Origin: an uncultured Eubacteriales bacterium | GTDB lineage: Bacteria; Bacillota; Clostridia; Oscillospirales; CAG-272 | Length of the DNA stretch: 42,525 nucleotides | Direction of reading: 5' to 3' | NCBI GenBank assembly: GCA_934365155.1 | Contig: CAKRMZ010000008.1 | Location: 1 to 42,525 of the forward strand | Shown: positions 24,998 through 33,140 of the stretch, piece after piece | Layout of the letters: every line of letters starts with the position of its first letter | Position numbering within the stretch: the stretch's first letter is position 1 | Made by a program: the position numbers and the translations under genes | Notes under the pieces: generated by a model | What the model was told of the DNA's origin: nothing | Seen by the model: only the letters and a program-made list of their open reading frames with translations | Databases searched by the model: none

Positions 24998-25003
24998 ATT
25001 ATA
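24998..25003 (-). promoter_or_regulatory. Probable -10 box of the double-HTH gene
   Basis: TATAAT on the minus strand, 32 bases before the start codon; no good -35 at 17 bases, which would fit a promoter needing an activator. Confidence 0.4.
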
Positions 25004-25054
25004 CTGCATTGTTTTGCAAAAGAAAAGGGTTTTACAAAGAAAAGTTTCCAAAAG

Positions 25055-25093
25055 AGTCAATTGACATTTCGGAAAACTATCTGAATTTATAAT
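25055..25093 (+). promoter_or_regulatory. Regulated promoter element, copy 1
   Basis: A 22-base stretch starting AGTCAATTGACATTTCGGAA and ending AA (25055-25076) is repeated exactly at 28359-28380. In both places TATAAT follows after 10-11 bases. TTGACA to TATAAT is 21 bases here, too long for a normal sigma-A promoter. Within it TTCGGA-N6-TCTGAA forms an inverted repeat between -35 and -10, and TCAATTGA is a palindrome. A second TATAAT lies at 25105-25110. Probably the binding site of a regulator, perhaps the divergent double-HTH protein. Confidence 0.6.
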
Positions 25094-25173
25094 TCGGTAT
25101 ATGATATAATTACTTTGTATCATGCTTAATTGCAAACAGAAACCCCAAAACATGCATGGAGAGGAAATGTTGT

Positions 25174-26328
25174 ATGAAAGAATCAAAGAAAAAACAACTT
25201 TGTCCTGCGCTGAAACTTGCTTTGTGTGCAACGCTGATTTCGGCAATGCTGTGCGGATGCTCCAAGGTCAATGACACACCGTCTGACGGAGCAGATTCCG
25301 CAAAGGCAACGGGTTCCGCGCAGAGTGACACACAAAGTCCGACAACGGAAAAGGAACCGACAACATTAGAGCAGGAGCTTCTAAAGCTCCGCGGAATTGA
25401 TTTTGACAAATCGGATTATAAAAAGTTCATAGGCGGTGAAAACATCATCGACGAGCACACCGAGTTTGACTGTAATCTGGATCACGGATACAGCAAAACC
25501 ATCAACGACATTGTTATATCCGACGGAAAAATCTATCAAGCCAATTTTAATTCCGTACTGGCAAACGGGAAGAACATCCAAGAAATCGGCACCTTGCCCG
25601 GAAAGGATGTGCTGTGTTGGCATCTCACCTATGACGGCGAAATGGGAAATATCTACTTAAAAGACGGATCGGTATATAAGGCCAGCAACCCGCCTTTCTC
25701 AACAACATCGCTTGATAAAACACAGTATCCGCTGTTTAAGAAAGTATATCGCTATGCGGCAGACGGAAAAACACTGGAAGATCACACCGCGGAATACTTA
25801 AATGCCGATAAAATTTATGACACCGGCATCCCCATGATTGCCTTTGTGGACAACAAAGTCAGCCTTCTTTTTTCCGGCAAATATCTTGACAACGGAACAA
25901 CCGGCTGGAATTGGTATCGGGATATGGGCTGGCGAGAATATATTGCCATTGATTTAGACCTGTCGGCAATCGGTAATGAAACACCGATCCGCCTTTTTAA
26001 TAAAAACATTCTGATGACCGACTGCGCTTTTTATGAAATCGTTTATGCCTCGGAACCGATGGATGAAAAAAACGCAGCGGCGCAACTGGCACCGGATGGT
26101 TCAGTATCGCCCTACTACCCGGCGGCACAGCATCTAAACTGTAATCTCACACTTCGCAAGATAACACTGCTGAGCAATCATTACAGCGAAGTGCGAAACA
26201 TCAGCACAAGCCATGTGATTACCACCGACTACACGATGCTGCCGATCACGGAAATCGTCACGGATGGCTACAGCAAATACACCCAATATGACTGCATCGA
26301 CTTCTATTGGGACTATTCAAAACAATAA
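25174..26328 (+). CDS. Large lipoprotein of unknown function
   Basis: 384 residues. Basic N-terminus (KESKKKQ), hydrophobic signal and lipobox MLCGC with lipidation at C29, then a Thr/Ser/Asp-rich linker to about residue 70. The remaining 310 residues look like a globular domain rich in Tyr, Trp and Asp (for example GTTGWNWYRDMGWREYIAID); no catalytic motif was recognised. AGAGG lies 9 bases upstream of the ATG at 25174. First of three closely spaced plus-strand genes with a second lipoprotein (23-base gap) and a zinc-ribbon protein, all divergent from the double-HTH regulator. Together they may form an envelope-sensing or surface module. Confidence 0.7.
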   Translation: MKESKKKQLCPALKLALCATLISAMLCGCSKVNDTPSDGADSAKATGSAQSDTQSPTTEKEPTTLEQELLKLRGIDFDKSDYKKFIGGENIIDEHTEFDCNLDHGYSKTINDIVISDGKIYQANFNSVLANGKNIQEIGTLPGKDVLCWHLTYDGEMGNIYLKDGSVYKASNPPFSTTSLDKTQYPLFKKVYRYAADGKTLEDHTAEYLNADKIYDTGIPMIAFVDNKVSLLFSGKYLDNGTTGWNWYRDMGWREYIAIDLDLSAIGNETPIRLFNKNILMTDCAFYEIVYASEPMDEKNAAAQLAPDGSVSPYYPAAQHLNCNLTLRKITLLSNHYSEVRNISTSHVITTDYTMLPITEIVTDGYSKYTQYDCIDFYWDYSKQ

Positions 26329-26351
26329 AGACTTCGGAAAGGAAGATCGCT

Positions 26352-27476
26352 ATGAAAACAAAAAGAATAACCGCTCTTATCCTGGCAGGAATTATGACTC
26401 TTCTTCTCACGGCTTGCGGAAATAAAACCGTCATCAACAGCGACGGCACCAAAACAGAGCAAACCGAAAAAGGAATTACGGTCACACAAACAGCGGCAAA
26501 AGCCGTGCAAACCGAAAAATACGAAACAGCCGATTTCAGCATCACCATCCCCAAGGGGTGGACCGTCACGGCCGGCGGAACGAACATTTATCACAGCATT
26601 CACGTCAGTGACCCGAATGAGCCGCGGAATCAGATGTTTTTACTGCTCAAAGCCGATATTCTTCTGCACAGTCAGGCCGGCAAAGACGCTTGGCAAATGA
26701 ACTACTCCATGGGCAACACGCAAGCGGCGCTGTTTGCAAAGGCACCGGTTCTGGCAAATCCCTCAACCGAGGGCTTCTTTAAGATCTTTCCGCAGTACAC
26801 GGCGTTTGTATCCGAAGTAGAACCGGATTACACCGGCTATGTCTTTCCGAGATTTGACAACTTCACGGTAACCGATCGATACGCCTCCACAAGCGGACTT
26901 AAGTCGGTTGCGATAGGCGACGAACTGTTGAGAGCTACATTTACGGATAACGGAAAAGCGGGCGAAGGCCTGTTTGCCGCATCGGTTGTGGATTTCGGAA
27001 GCGCAATGATATACGGCGGAAGCATGTCAAACTATCAGCTTCAAGCGGTAGACGGCGGCTACTATATGGCCTACAACATTGTAGCCATTACCGCTGTAAA
27101 AGACTCCTTCATCGAATGGGAAAGCGTTCTTTCCGACTGTATGAAAACCCTTCAGTACTCAAGCAGCTTTGTCAATGCCACCAATCAAGCAAGCAACGAA
27201 AAGGTTGCACTCGCCAATCAGATCAGCCAAAACTTCAATCAAACAATGGACGGCATGATGTCCTCGTGGGAAAACCGCAATAAGAGCCAGGATATCATAA
27301 GCCAAAAGCAGAGCGACGCAACGCTCGGCTATGAGCGCGTGTACGATACCGAAACAGGCGAGATTTACCGTGCGACAAACGGCTTTACGGATGTGTATAA
27401 CGGAAAACGCTATAAAGCAGTGACGGACGATAACATGTATACGCAACCGATAAGCGGGTACATCGAGAAGCAATAA
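26352..27476 (+). CDS. Second lipoprotein of the cluster
   Basis: 374 residues. Signal peptide with lipobox LTAC, lipidation at C22. After a charged Thr/Gln-rich linker, the segment YETADFSITIPKGWTVTAGG resembles the start of a PsbP-like or DUF-type fold found in secreted proteins. The C-terminal part is polar, with NATNQASNEKVALANQISQN (about 285-304, possibly coiled coil), then a YERVYDTETGEIYRATNGFT segment. The ATG at 26352 has AAGGAAG 7-8 bases before it. No enzyme motif was seen; function unknown. Cotranscribed with the lipoprotein upstream and zinc-ribbon gene downstream. Confidence 0.7.
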   Translation: MKTKRITALILAGIMTLLLTACGNKTVINSDGTKTEQTEKGITVTQTAAKAVQTEKYETADFSITIPKGWTVTAGGTNIYHSIHVSDPNEPRNQMFLLLKADILLHSQAGKDAWQMNYSMGNTQAALFAKAPVLANPSTEGFFKIFPQYTAFVSEVEPDYTGYVFPRFDNFTVTDRYASTSGLKSVAIGDELLRATFTDNGKAGEGLFAASVVDFGSAMIYGGSMSNYQLQAVDGGYYMAYNIVAITAVKDSFIEWESVLSDCMKTLQYSSSFVNATNQASNEKVALANQISQNFNQTMDGMMSSWENRNKSQDIISQKQSDATLGYERVYDTETGEIYRATNGFTDVYNGKRYKAVTDDNMYTQPISGYIEKQ

Positions 27477-27493
27477 TAAAGGAGGTCCTTAAC

Positions 27494-28081
27494 ATGTCAG
27501 AATCAAGAGTGTTTATTTTAAGCGGTGTAGAACCTCAAACTGTTGTGAACAGACTTGAAAACTTCTTCCGTGTCGAAAAAAGCATGGAAGTGCAAAGTTC
27601 AAAAACCGCTGACGGATATGTTATACAAGCCAGCCAGCCCAAGGACGGTTGGAAAACACTGACCGGTATGCGATTGGCGGTTACCGTACAAATGGCCGTC
27701 ACGGGAGAGCAGATGAATGTGACAGTCGGCGAGGGTCAGTGGTCGGATAAAATCGGCGCCGGAGCGATCGGTCTGTTCGTGGCGTGGCCGCTGGCGATCA
27801 CAGCCGGAATGGGTGCTTTTAAGCAAAAGAAGCTGCCGGCTGAGATTTTTCAGGTGATTGAGGCTTGTATCCTGTCCTCAGGAAAGAACGTAGTAATAAA
27901 CGGTGCCGGTCCGACGGTTGCGGCGGGAATGATCCTCTGCCCGAATTGCAAAGAACAGATCGCCGCAGGATCAAAATTCTGCAACCATTGCGGAACAAAG
28001 CTAAACAACAAATGTCCCGGTTGCGGCGCCGATATTCCGTCAGGAAGCGCCTTCTGCCCGGAATGCGGACAGAAACTGTAA
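27494..28081 (+). CDS. Double zinc-ribbon protein with possible membrane segment
   Basis: 195 residues. The C-terminal 48 residues hold two CxxC zinc-ribbon units: CPNCKEQIAAGSKFCNHCG and CPGCGADIPSGSAFCPECG, the DZANK arrangement. The first 140 residues form a domain of unknown fold that includes a hydrophobic stretch (IGAGAIGLFVAWPLAITAGMGAF, about 87-109), either one membrane span or a buried helix. GGAGGTCC, a near-perfect Shine-Dalgarno, lies before the ATG, suggesting high translation. Ends the three-gene unit, followed by a long-stem terminator. The ribbon may mediate protein contacts; no function assigned. Confidence 0.75.
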   Translation: MSESRVFILSGVEPQTVVNRLENFFRVEKSMEVQSSKTADGYVIQASQPKDGWKTLTGMRLAVTVQMAVTGEQMNVTVGEGQWSDKIGAGAIGLFVAWPLAITAGMGAFKQKKLPAEIFQVIEACILSSGKNVVINGAGPTVAAGMILCPNCKEQIAAGSKFCNHCGTKLNNKCPGCGADIPSGSAFCPECGQKL

Positions 28082-28143
28082 CAAACAAATAGGCCATCCA
28101 CCCCATTATAAAGCGATGTCCTCGGCAAAAATATAAACAATAG

Positions 28144-28186
28144 CAAGCGGCAGGTTCATGCACACATGAGCCTGCCGCTTGTTTTG
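28144..28186 (+). terminator. Terminator of the lipoprotein/zinc-ribbon unit
   Basis: 17-base stem CAAGCGGCAGGTTCATG / CATGAGCCTGCCGCTTG with one mismatch and a CACA loop, then TTTTGCATTT. Confidence 0.8.
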
Positions 28187-28358
28187 CATTTAAGTCTCCC
28201 ATCGCAGTGTGCAATGTTTTAGGCGCTGCTTAATTTCGTTCGGATGTGCATCACACTTCCCTTTTCCCAAAAAAGCATACCCCTTCGATCGGGCTGATTT
28301 CCCGGTATGTTCATTTGATTCCATGTCAAATTACACCCATACACTGAGTTTTCCAATA

Positions 28359-28396
28359 AGTCAATTGACATTTCGGAAAATATTCCGTCTTATAAT
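28359..28396 (+). promoter_or_regulatory. Regulated promoter element, copy 2
   Basis: Exact second copy of the 22-base element at 25055, followed after 10 bases by TATAAT (28391-28396). Here CGGAA-AATA-TTCCG forms a perfect inverted repeat right after TTGACA. It sits only 10 bases before the first possible start codon of the truncated surface-protein gene, too close for a normal leader, which suggests a deletion removed the original 5' end of that gene. Confidence 0.6.
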
Positions 28397-28405
28397 ATTG
28401 TTCTT

Positions 28406-30240
28406 GTGACTCAAAGCGGCTATTTTTTCAGTGATGACGAGACTGTTGTTTTCGTCGGAGAATACGAAAGGAGCACGCCGGGAAGCAACACAAATCTTGA
28501 AATAAAGCAAATGAGCACAGAGCTGCGCATTTACGGTATTTACTCTGTTGACCTTCCGGACGAGAGCCAGCCAAGCGCTATTACTACCGTCGATGTTGAG
28601 AATGCGAAATTTGACTATCAGCCGGGCAGTACCCCGCAGCCCACAGTCAGACGAACCGGTGTTAATCAGGACAAATATGATATCCTCTACGAGTGCTGGG
28701 GAAAGCGAGAAAAGGACGCAAACGACACCATTACCACCGTTGCTTATTGGTATTCCGATGAAAGCTACTATTCGAACAGCGATATCCGGTTTAACACTTT
28801 TGAAAAAGGCGGAAGATATCAATATTCCGTGAGACTTAAAGCAAAGGACGGCTATATCTTTGACAGCAATTTGAGCAATAATAATGTAACATTGAACGGG
28901 CAGGCTTTCCCTTCCGGCTCATGGGTTAATGTGTTGGATGACGGCCAAACCTGTCTCATTACCTACGGAACAGAAATACGCCCCGGTCAGGTTGTTGAAG
29001 CGATCCGATTGGATGCTGTCATCAACTTTGATGCCGGAGATGCACCGCGTTTCAGCACCGGTGTCGGTAATCCTTTTATTGACACCGATCATCAGCGTTG
29101 GGATGCCAACGACGGCAGCGGTTACGGCATCACATCCAGCGATTTCTGGAACACTCGCTATAACGGCAAGCTCATTACGGAATTTGAAGCCGGCAAGAGC
29201 TACATCTATGGTGTGTATTTCAAGATTTCCGATTTGGGCATGGAAGAGGGCTACCACTTCGATAAGAACACAAAGCTCTACATCAACGGCGAGGAAATCA
29301 CTCTGACGCCCGAGCAGATCGATGTGGGTGATGGCGGCGAGACTATTTGGTTCAGCAATGTTTTGACGATGACACCGAAACCGGCAAAGTCATGGCAGAA
29401 GATCGATGTTATTGAGATCGATGGCGCTACCATCAACTTTAAAGCCGGCGACAAGCCCACCTTTACCGGCAAGACCCCCGAAAACGCCCCCTATAGCTAC
29501 CAGTTTGAATGCTGGGAGACAAGGACGGAGCTGGTGTAAACTCTGCTAAATTCTTTGATGATGCCTACGAAAAACACATCACCGCATTTGAAAACGGCGA
29601 AACCCATCAGTATATTTTGTATTTTAAGGCAGAAAACGGCTATTATTTTACCGCTGATACCAAGATAAAGATCAATGGCACTCTTTATAGCTATAGGCTC
29701 GTTAACATTGATCCGAACTACGATTCGACCGGAAGAATGTACACTTTCTGGGCCTACACCGACCTTACCATGACACCGCAGGCATCCGGCACAACCCCCG
29801 AATATAAAATCACCGAGGGTGCAAACGGCTCTTGGCTCCGGAACAGCGACGGTGCGCTGAAGTTTGTGGCAAACGGAGATTTCGCAAACTTTACCGGCAT
29901 TCAGGTGGACGGCACGCTCATTGCAGCAGATAAATACACCGCCGTGTCCGGTTCTACGGTTATCACGCTGAAAAAAGACTACCTCAGCACCCTTTCGGTC
30001 GGCAAGCATACCCTGACTGTTGTCTATAACGATGGCGAGTGCAGCACGGAGTTTGAGATCAAAGCGACTCAGAGCGGCGACAATACCACACCGGATAAAC
30101 CGAATCAGGACGATCCGAAGTCTCCCCAGACCGGTGATAACCGCAACCTTGTGCTGTGGATTGCACTGTTGTTCATCAGCGGTGGAGCTACTATCGGCAC
30201 AACAGCAATCAGTAAAAAGAAAAAACACTCCGCAAAATAA
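28406..30240 (+). pseudogene. Decayed cell-wall-anchored surface protein (N-terminus missing, one frameshift)
   Basis: Two frames join into one protein of about 610 residues. The first starts at GTG 28406 with no signal peptide and no ribosome site, and stops at 29539. The second begins in another frame around 29509 and ends at 30240. The break is at 29511-29520, where one base seems to be missing (TGC TGG GA- GAC AAG), so ECWE continues into DKDGAGVNSAKFF. Repeated units of about 110 residues share patterns such as NFDAGDAPRF and NFKAGDKPTF. The 29816-30065 part encodes an Ig/X2-like domain (ITEGANGSWLRNSDGALKF, then SVGKHTLTVVYNDG). The C-terminus SPQTGDNRN plus a hydrophobic span and KKKK tail is an LPxTG-like sortase signal. 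A read error could explain the frameshift but not the missing signal peptide. Confidence 0.75.
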
Positions 30241-30251
30241 ACAATCCCGTC

Positions 30252-30297
30252 AAGTGATATCGAATGATGAGGCCCATCATTCGATATCACTTATTTT
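30252..30297 (+). terminator. Terminator after the surface-protein remnant
   Basis: A perfect 18-base stem (30252-30269 with 30275-30292), five-base loop, followed by ATTTTT. Confidence 0.85.
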
Positions 30298-30325
30298 TAC
30301 GCATTAACTCCCAGCCGAAGACCGC

Positions 30326-30355
30326 TTGACAGCATCTTGGCTTTCTATGTATAAT
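30326..30355 (+). promoter_or_regulatory. Sigma-A promoter of the LOG gene
   Basis: TTGACA (30326-30331), 18 bases, TATAAT (30350-30355), 60 bases before the start codon. Confidence 0.75.
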
Positions 30356-30415
30356 ACCCATGAGTACCTGTCGGCAAGGCGGGTTAGGCTATCGAAACAA
30401 AAGAGGGGCATTCGC

Positions 30416-30952
30416 ATGAATATTACAGTCTATCTCGGTGCAAACAAAGGCAATGATCCGGCCTTGCAAAAGGCCGTTCGGGAGCTTGGCACATGGATCG
30501 GAGAAAGCGGTAATTCATTGGTTTACGGCGGCTCAAAAAGCGGCCTTATGGGTGAAATTGCAAAAAGTGTGCTTGATGCCGGGGGAAACGTGATCGGTGT
30601 TGAGCCGCAGTTTTTCATCGATGAAGGATTTCAATATGATAGGCTGACGGAGCTGATTGTCACAAAAGATATGTCAGAGCGAAAGAATAAAATGATCGAG
30701 TTAGGCGACGCTTTTATCGCCTTTCCGGGCGGTACCGGAACATTAGAAGAAATTACGGAAATCATGTCAAAGGTGTCCTTAAAGCAATTGGAGGCTCCCT
30801 GCATTCTCTATAATTTGAACGGCTTCTACAACAGCCTCAAAGAGCTGCTGCAACACATGATCGAAAAAGATTTGTCCTCAAAAGAGCGGCAGAACGGCAT
30901 CTATTTTGCGGAGAATCTTGACACAATCAAGCAAATTTTGGCACGGGGATAA
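30416..30952 (+). CDS. LOG-family nucleoside 5'-monophosphate phosphoribohydrolase
   Basis: 178 residues. LOG/lysine-decarboxylase-like fold: VYGGSKSGLMG at 36-46 and the signature PGGTGTLEE at 104-112, with R89-K90-N91 upstream (MSERKNKM) that helps bind the nucleotide. Family enzymes remove the base from (cytokinin) nucleoside monophosphates; the bacterial substrate is uncertain, and the older label lysine decarboxylase is misleading. The ATG at 30416 has GAGGGG about 7 bases upstream; earlier in-frame codons would begin inside the promoter. Confidence 0.92.
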   Translation: MNITVYLGANKGNDPALQKAVRELGTWIGESGNSLVYGGSKSGLMGEIAKSVLDAGGNVIGVEPQFFIDEGFQYDRLTELIVTKDMSERKNKMIELGDAFIAFPGGTGTLEEITEIMSKVSLKQLEAPCILYNLNGFYNSLKELLQHMIEKDLSSKERQNGIYFAENLDTIKQILARG

Positions 30953-31032
30953 AGCGGAGACGGTATTTTCTCGCGTTTACAATTCATTCACCCTGTATGC
31001 TTGAGAATCGTATCGCATTTTCAATCTTTCTA

Positions 31033-31061
31033 TTGATTTTTGGAAAAAAACGATATATAAT
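31033..31061 (+). promoter_or_regulatory. Sigma-A promoter of the SIS-TIM-yjbQ operon
   Basis: TTGATT (31033-31038), 17 bases, TATAAT (31056-31061), 61 bases before the SIS gene. Confidence 0.7.
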
Positions 31062-31122
31062 AAAGTAGTTATATGGATTTTAAAACAGCGCTTTCCAAAT
31101 TGTTTTCAAAGGAGTAGTATTT

Positions 31123-31719
31123 ATGAAATCTGAGGCATTGGCTGCCGCACAGGCAGCATATGACATTGAGGCGCAATGTATTAATGAAATGAAGGATTTT
31201 TTAGATCCCGATCAATTCGGCAAAGCGGTCGAAGTATTAGCGAAAGCCCCCCGCATTGCTTCTTGCGGTTGCGGACATTCCGGTATTATCTGCCAGCACT
31301 TTGCGCATTTAATGTGCTGCATTGAGCGTCCTGCGCGATTCATTTCCCCGGCAGAGGCGGTTCACGGTGCAACCGGTTATCTGCAAAAAGGCGACGTTAT
31401 GGTGTTCGCCTCCCGCGGAGGAAAAACCGCAGAGCTGATTCCGATTTTAGATATCTGCAAAGCCAAAGGAGTTACGGTTATCACCGTTACCGAAAATTTA
31501 GAATCCCCTCTTGCAGTAGCTGCAGATGTGGTATTAAAGCAGCATGTCAATCGCGAAACCGATAAATATAATTGCCAAGGAACCACTTCAACAACCGCAC
31601 TTTGCATGATCTTTCATGCTTTGCAGGCGGCATTGATCGAGGAGACCGGTTATCGCAGTGAGCAGTTCGCTTTGATTCATCCGGGCGGAGCTGTCGGCGA
31701 ACGTTTAAATCATAAATAA
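31123..31719 (+). CDS. SIS-domain sugar-phosphate isomerase-like protein
   Basis: 198 residues, one SIS domain: IASCGCGHSGIICQHFAHLM, VFASRGGKTAELIPIL (the phosphosugar-binding Ser/Gly loop), VITVTENLESPLAVAADVVL. It closes with HPGGAVGERL, the hallmark of KpsF/GutQ arabinose-5-phosphate isomerases, but without their CBS domains. Single-SIS forms also include 6-phospho-3-hexuloisomerases. Predicted to isomerise or bind a phosphorylated sugar in the cytoplasm. AAGGAG lies 8 bases before the ATG. Followed by a TIM-like gene (76 bases) and yjbQ, so it probably belongs to a short sugar-phosphate pathway. Substrate unknown. Confidence 0.88.
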   Translation: MKSEALAAAQAAYDIEAQCINEMKDFLDPDQFGKAVEVLAKAPRIASCGCGHSGIICQHFAHLMCCIERPARFISPAEAVHGATGYLQKGDVMVFASRGGKTAELIPILDICKAKGVTVITVTENLESPLAVAADVVLKQHVNRETDKYNCQGTTSTTALCMIFHALQAALIEETGYRSEQFALIHPGGAVGERLNHK

Positions 31720-31795
31720 AAATTCAATCTCTTACGGCATTGCGTATGAGTTTTGAGTATATGCATTATTAAATATTTTAAAGGCGGTATATAAA

Positions 31796-32494
31796 ATGAA
31801 AGTCAAAATCAGAGCACCTTATTTTGAAATCGGCGTAAAAAACTATATTTACGGTGATGATGTCCTTGAATTAGCAATGGCAGCAGACAAATTAGCTGAA
31901 AAGTATGACATTGATATTCTTTTCATTGCTCCCTGCGTAGAAATCCGTCGTCTTGCGGAAAACACCAAAAACTTGATTCTTCTGGCTCCCTATATGGATA
32001 CGCTTCGTCCCGGACGCGGCATGGCAGACATTCTGCCCGAAGCACTGAAAGCAGCCGGTGCAAAGGGTGTTGTTGTGAACCACTGCGAGAAACCCATGAG
32101 CCTGCCGCAGATTAAAAAGACGATTGACCGTGCGAACGAACTGGATATGCTGACTTTTGCATGCGCAGATTCCATTGCTGAAGCAAAGGCAATCGCACAA
32201 CTGCATCCGGACATCATTAATCCTGAGCCGACAGATATTATCGGTTCTGATACAGCCAGCCCGATGAGCTATGTAGAAGCTTCCATCAAAGAAATTAAAG
32301 CCATTGACCCGAACATTATGGTTGAGCAGGCTGCCGGCATCACAAACGGCCAGCAGGTATACGACTTTATTATGGCAGGATCGGAAGCTGCAGGCTCCGC
32401 ATCCGGCATTATGAACTCCAAAGATCGTTTTGCTACTATGGAAGAGATGATTGCAGCGGTTCGCAGAGCTGCTGATGATCTGAAAAAGAAATAA
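31796..32494 (+). CDS. Archaeal-type triose-phosphate-isomerase-like protein
   Basis: 232 residues, shorter than bacterial TIM (about 250) and closer to archaeal TIM. Candidate catalytic residues by pattern: K15 in APYFEIGVKNYIYG, H96 in VVVNHCEKP (archaeal LINHSE), E144 in INPEPTDIIG (archaeal EPPELIG). GITNGQQVYDFIMAGSEAAGSASGIMNSKD corresponds to the phosphate-binding loops ISNG ... ASG. Probably interconverts a ketose and aldose phosphate, not necessarily the glycolytic pair; related TIM-like enzymes act on tetrulose phosphates. GGCGG upstream of the ATG is a modest ribosome site. Middle gene of the SIS-TIM-yjbQ set. The organism's main tpi is presumably elsewhere. Confidence 0.8.
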   Translation: MKVKIRAPYFEIGVKNYIYGDDVLELAMAADKLAEKYDIDILFIAPCVEIRRLAENTKNLILLAPYMDTLRPGRGMADILPEALKAAGAKGVVVNHCEKPMSLPQIKKTIDRANELDMLTFACADSIAEAKAIAQLHPDIINPEPTDIIGSDTASPMSYVEASIKEIKAIDPNIMVEQAAGITNGQQVYDFIMAGSEAAGSASGIMNSKDRFATMEEMIAAVRRAADDLKKK

Positions 32495-32510
32495 TTTTAA
32501 GGAGAATAAT

Positions 32511-33005
32511 ATGGTTTACAGAGAACAGTTTCAGGTAATGTCCAATGATAAGGTAGTTTCATTCCATGATGTTACTGCTCAAACTCGCGAGATTGTTAAG
32601 CGTTCCGGCATTAAAAACGGTATCGTAGTAGTGTATTCTCATCATACTACCTGCTCGGTAATTACACAGGAATGCGCATTTGATATGTCCATGACCGGCC
32701 TTGAAACCCTGCAGCAGGATTTGGTTGATGTATTCGAAGATATCGTACCGACCTGCCGTCGTGAGGGACAGTACCTTCATCCCGGACCGAAAGCGCTCAA
32801 ATTTGCAGAAGAACATGATGAAGATGCACGCGGATGCCACAACACCGATGCACACCTTCGTTCTTCCATCATCGGACGCAATGTTACGGTTGTATTAATC
32901 GACGGTGAAATGGATCTCGGCGAATTCGGATTTATTCATTTCATTGACTGGGACCAGACCCGTGCACGGAAACGCACCGTTCAGGTTCAAATTATCGGCG
33001 AATAA
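32511..33005 (+). CDS. yjbQ: YjbQ/UPF0047 family protein, short copy
   Basis: 164 residues. VYSHHTTCSVITQE (about 42-55) is the family motif, then HPGP, NTDAHLRSSIIGRNVTVVLIDGEMDLGEFGFIHFIDWDQTRARKR. Paralogue of the product of 20814-21437: both share HHTTCSV, the Gln-Glu-Cys segment, HPGP, NTDxHLRS and FIDWDxxRAR, but this one lacks the C-terminal tail. AAGGAG lies 7 bases before the ATG. Cotranscribed with the TIM-like gene (16-base gap). In this context it may act on a sugar phosphate or phospho-ester; thiamine-phosphate synthase activity is the only one reported for the family. Confidence 0.9.
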   Translation: MVYREQFQVMSNDKVVSFHDVTAQTREIVKRSGIKNGIVVVYSHHTTCSVITQECAFDMSMTGLETLQQDLVDVFEDIVPTCRREGQYLHPGPKALKFAEEHDEDARGCHNTDAHLRSSIIGRNVTVVLIDGEMDLGEFGFIHFIDWDQTRARKRTVQVQIIGE

Positions 33006-33085
33006 GACAACATTAAAATCTTTCATGTTCTGCCGAACAACTTCAAGTATTTATATTTGAAGATTGATAATCAAATATAATAAAT

Positions 33086-33124
33086 AAAAGAAAGAGGGTT
33101 GCATCGCACCCCTCTTTCTTTTAT
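33086..33124 (+). terminator. Terminator of the SIS-TIM-yjbQ operon
   Basis: Stem AAAAGAAAGAGGG / CCCTCTTTCTTTT with an 11-base loop and T-rich end. Confidence 0.85.
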
Positions 33125-33140
33125 TTGTATCATTACTTTT

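Noticed and set aside
25061..25093. Ordinary sigma-A promoter TTGACA...TATAAT in the repeated element
   Set aside because: Spacing of 20-21 bases in both copies is outside the normal 16-18 range, so it is reported as a regulated element instead.
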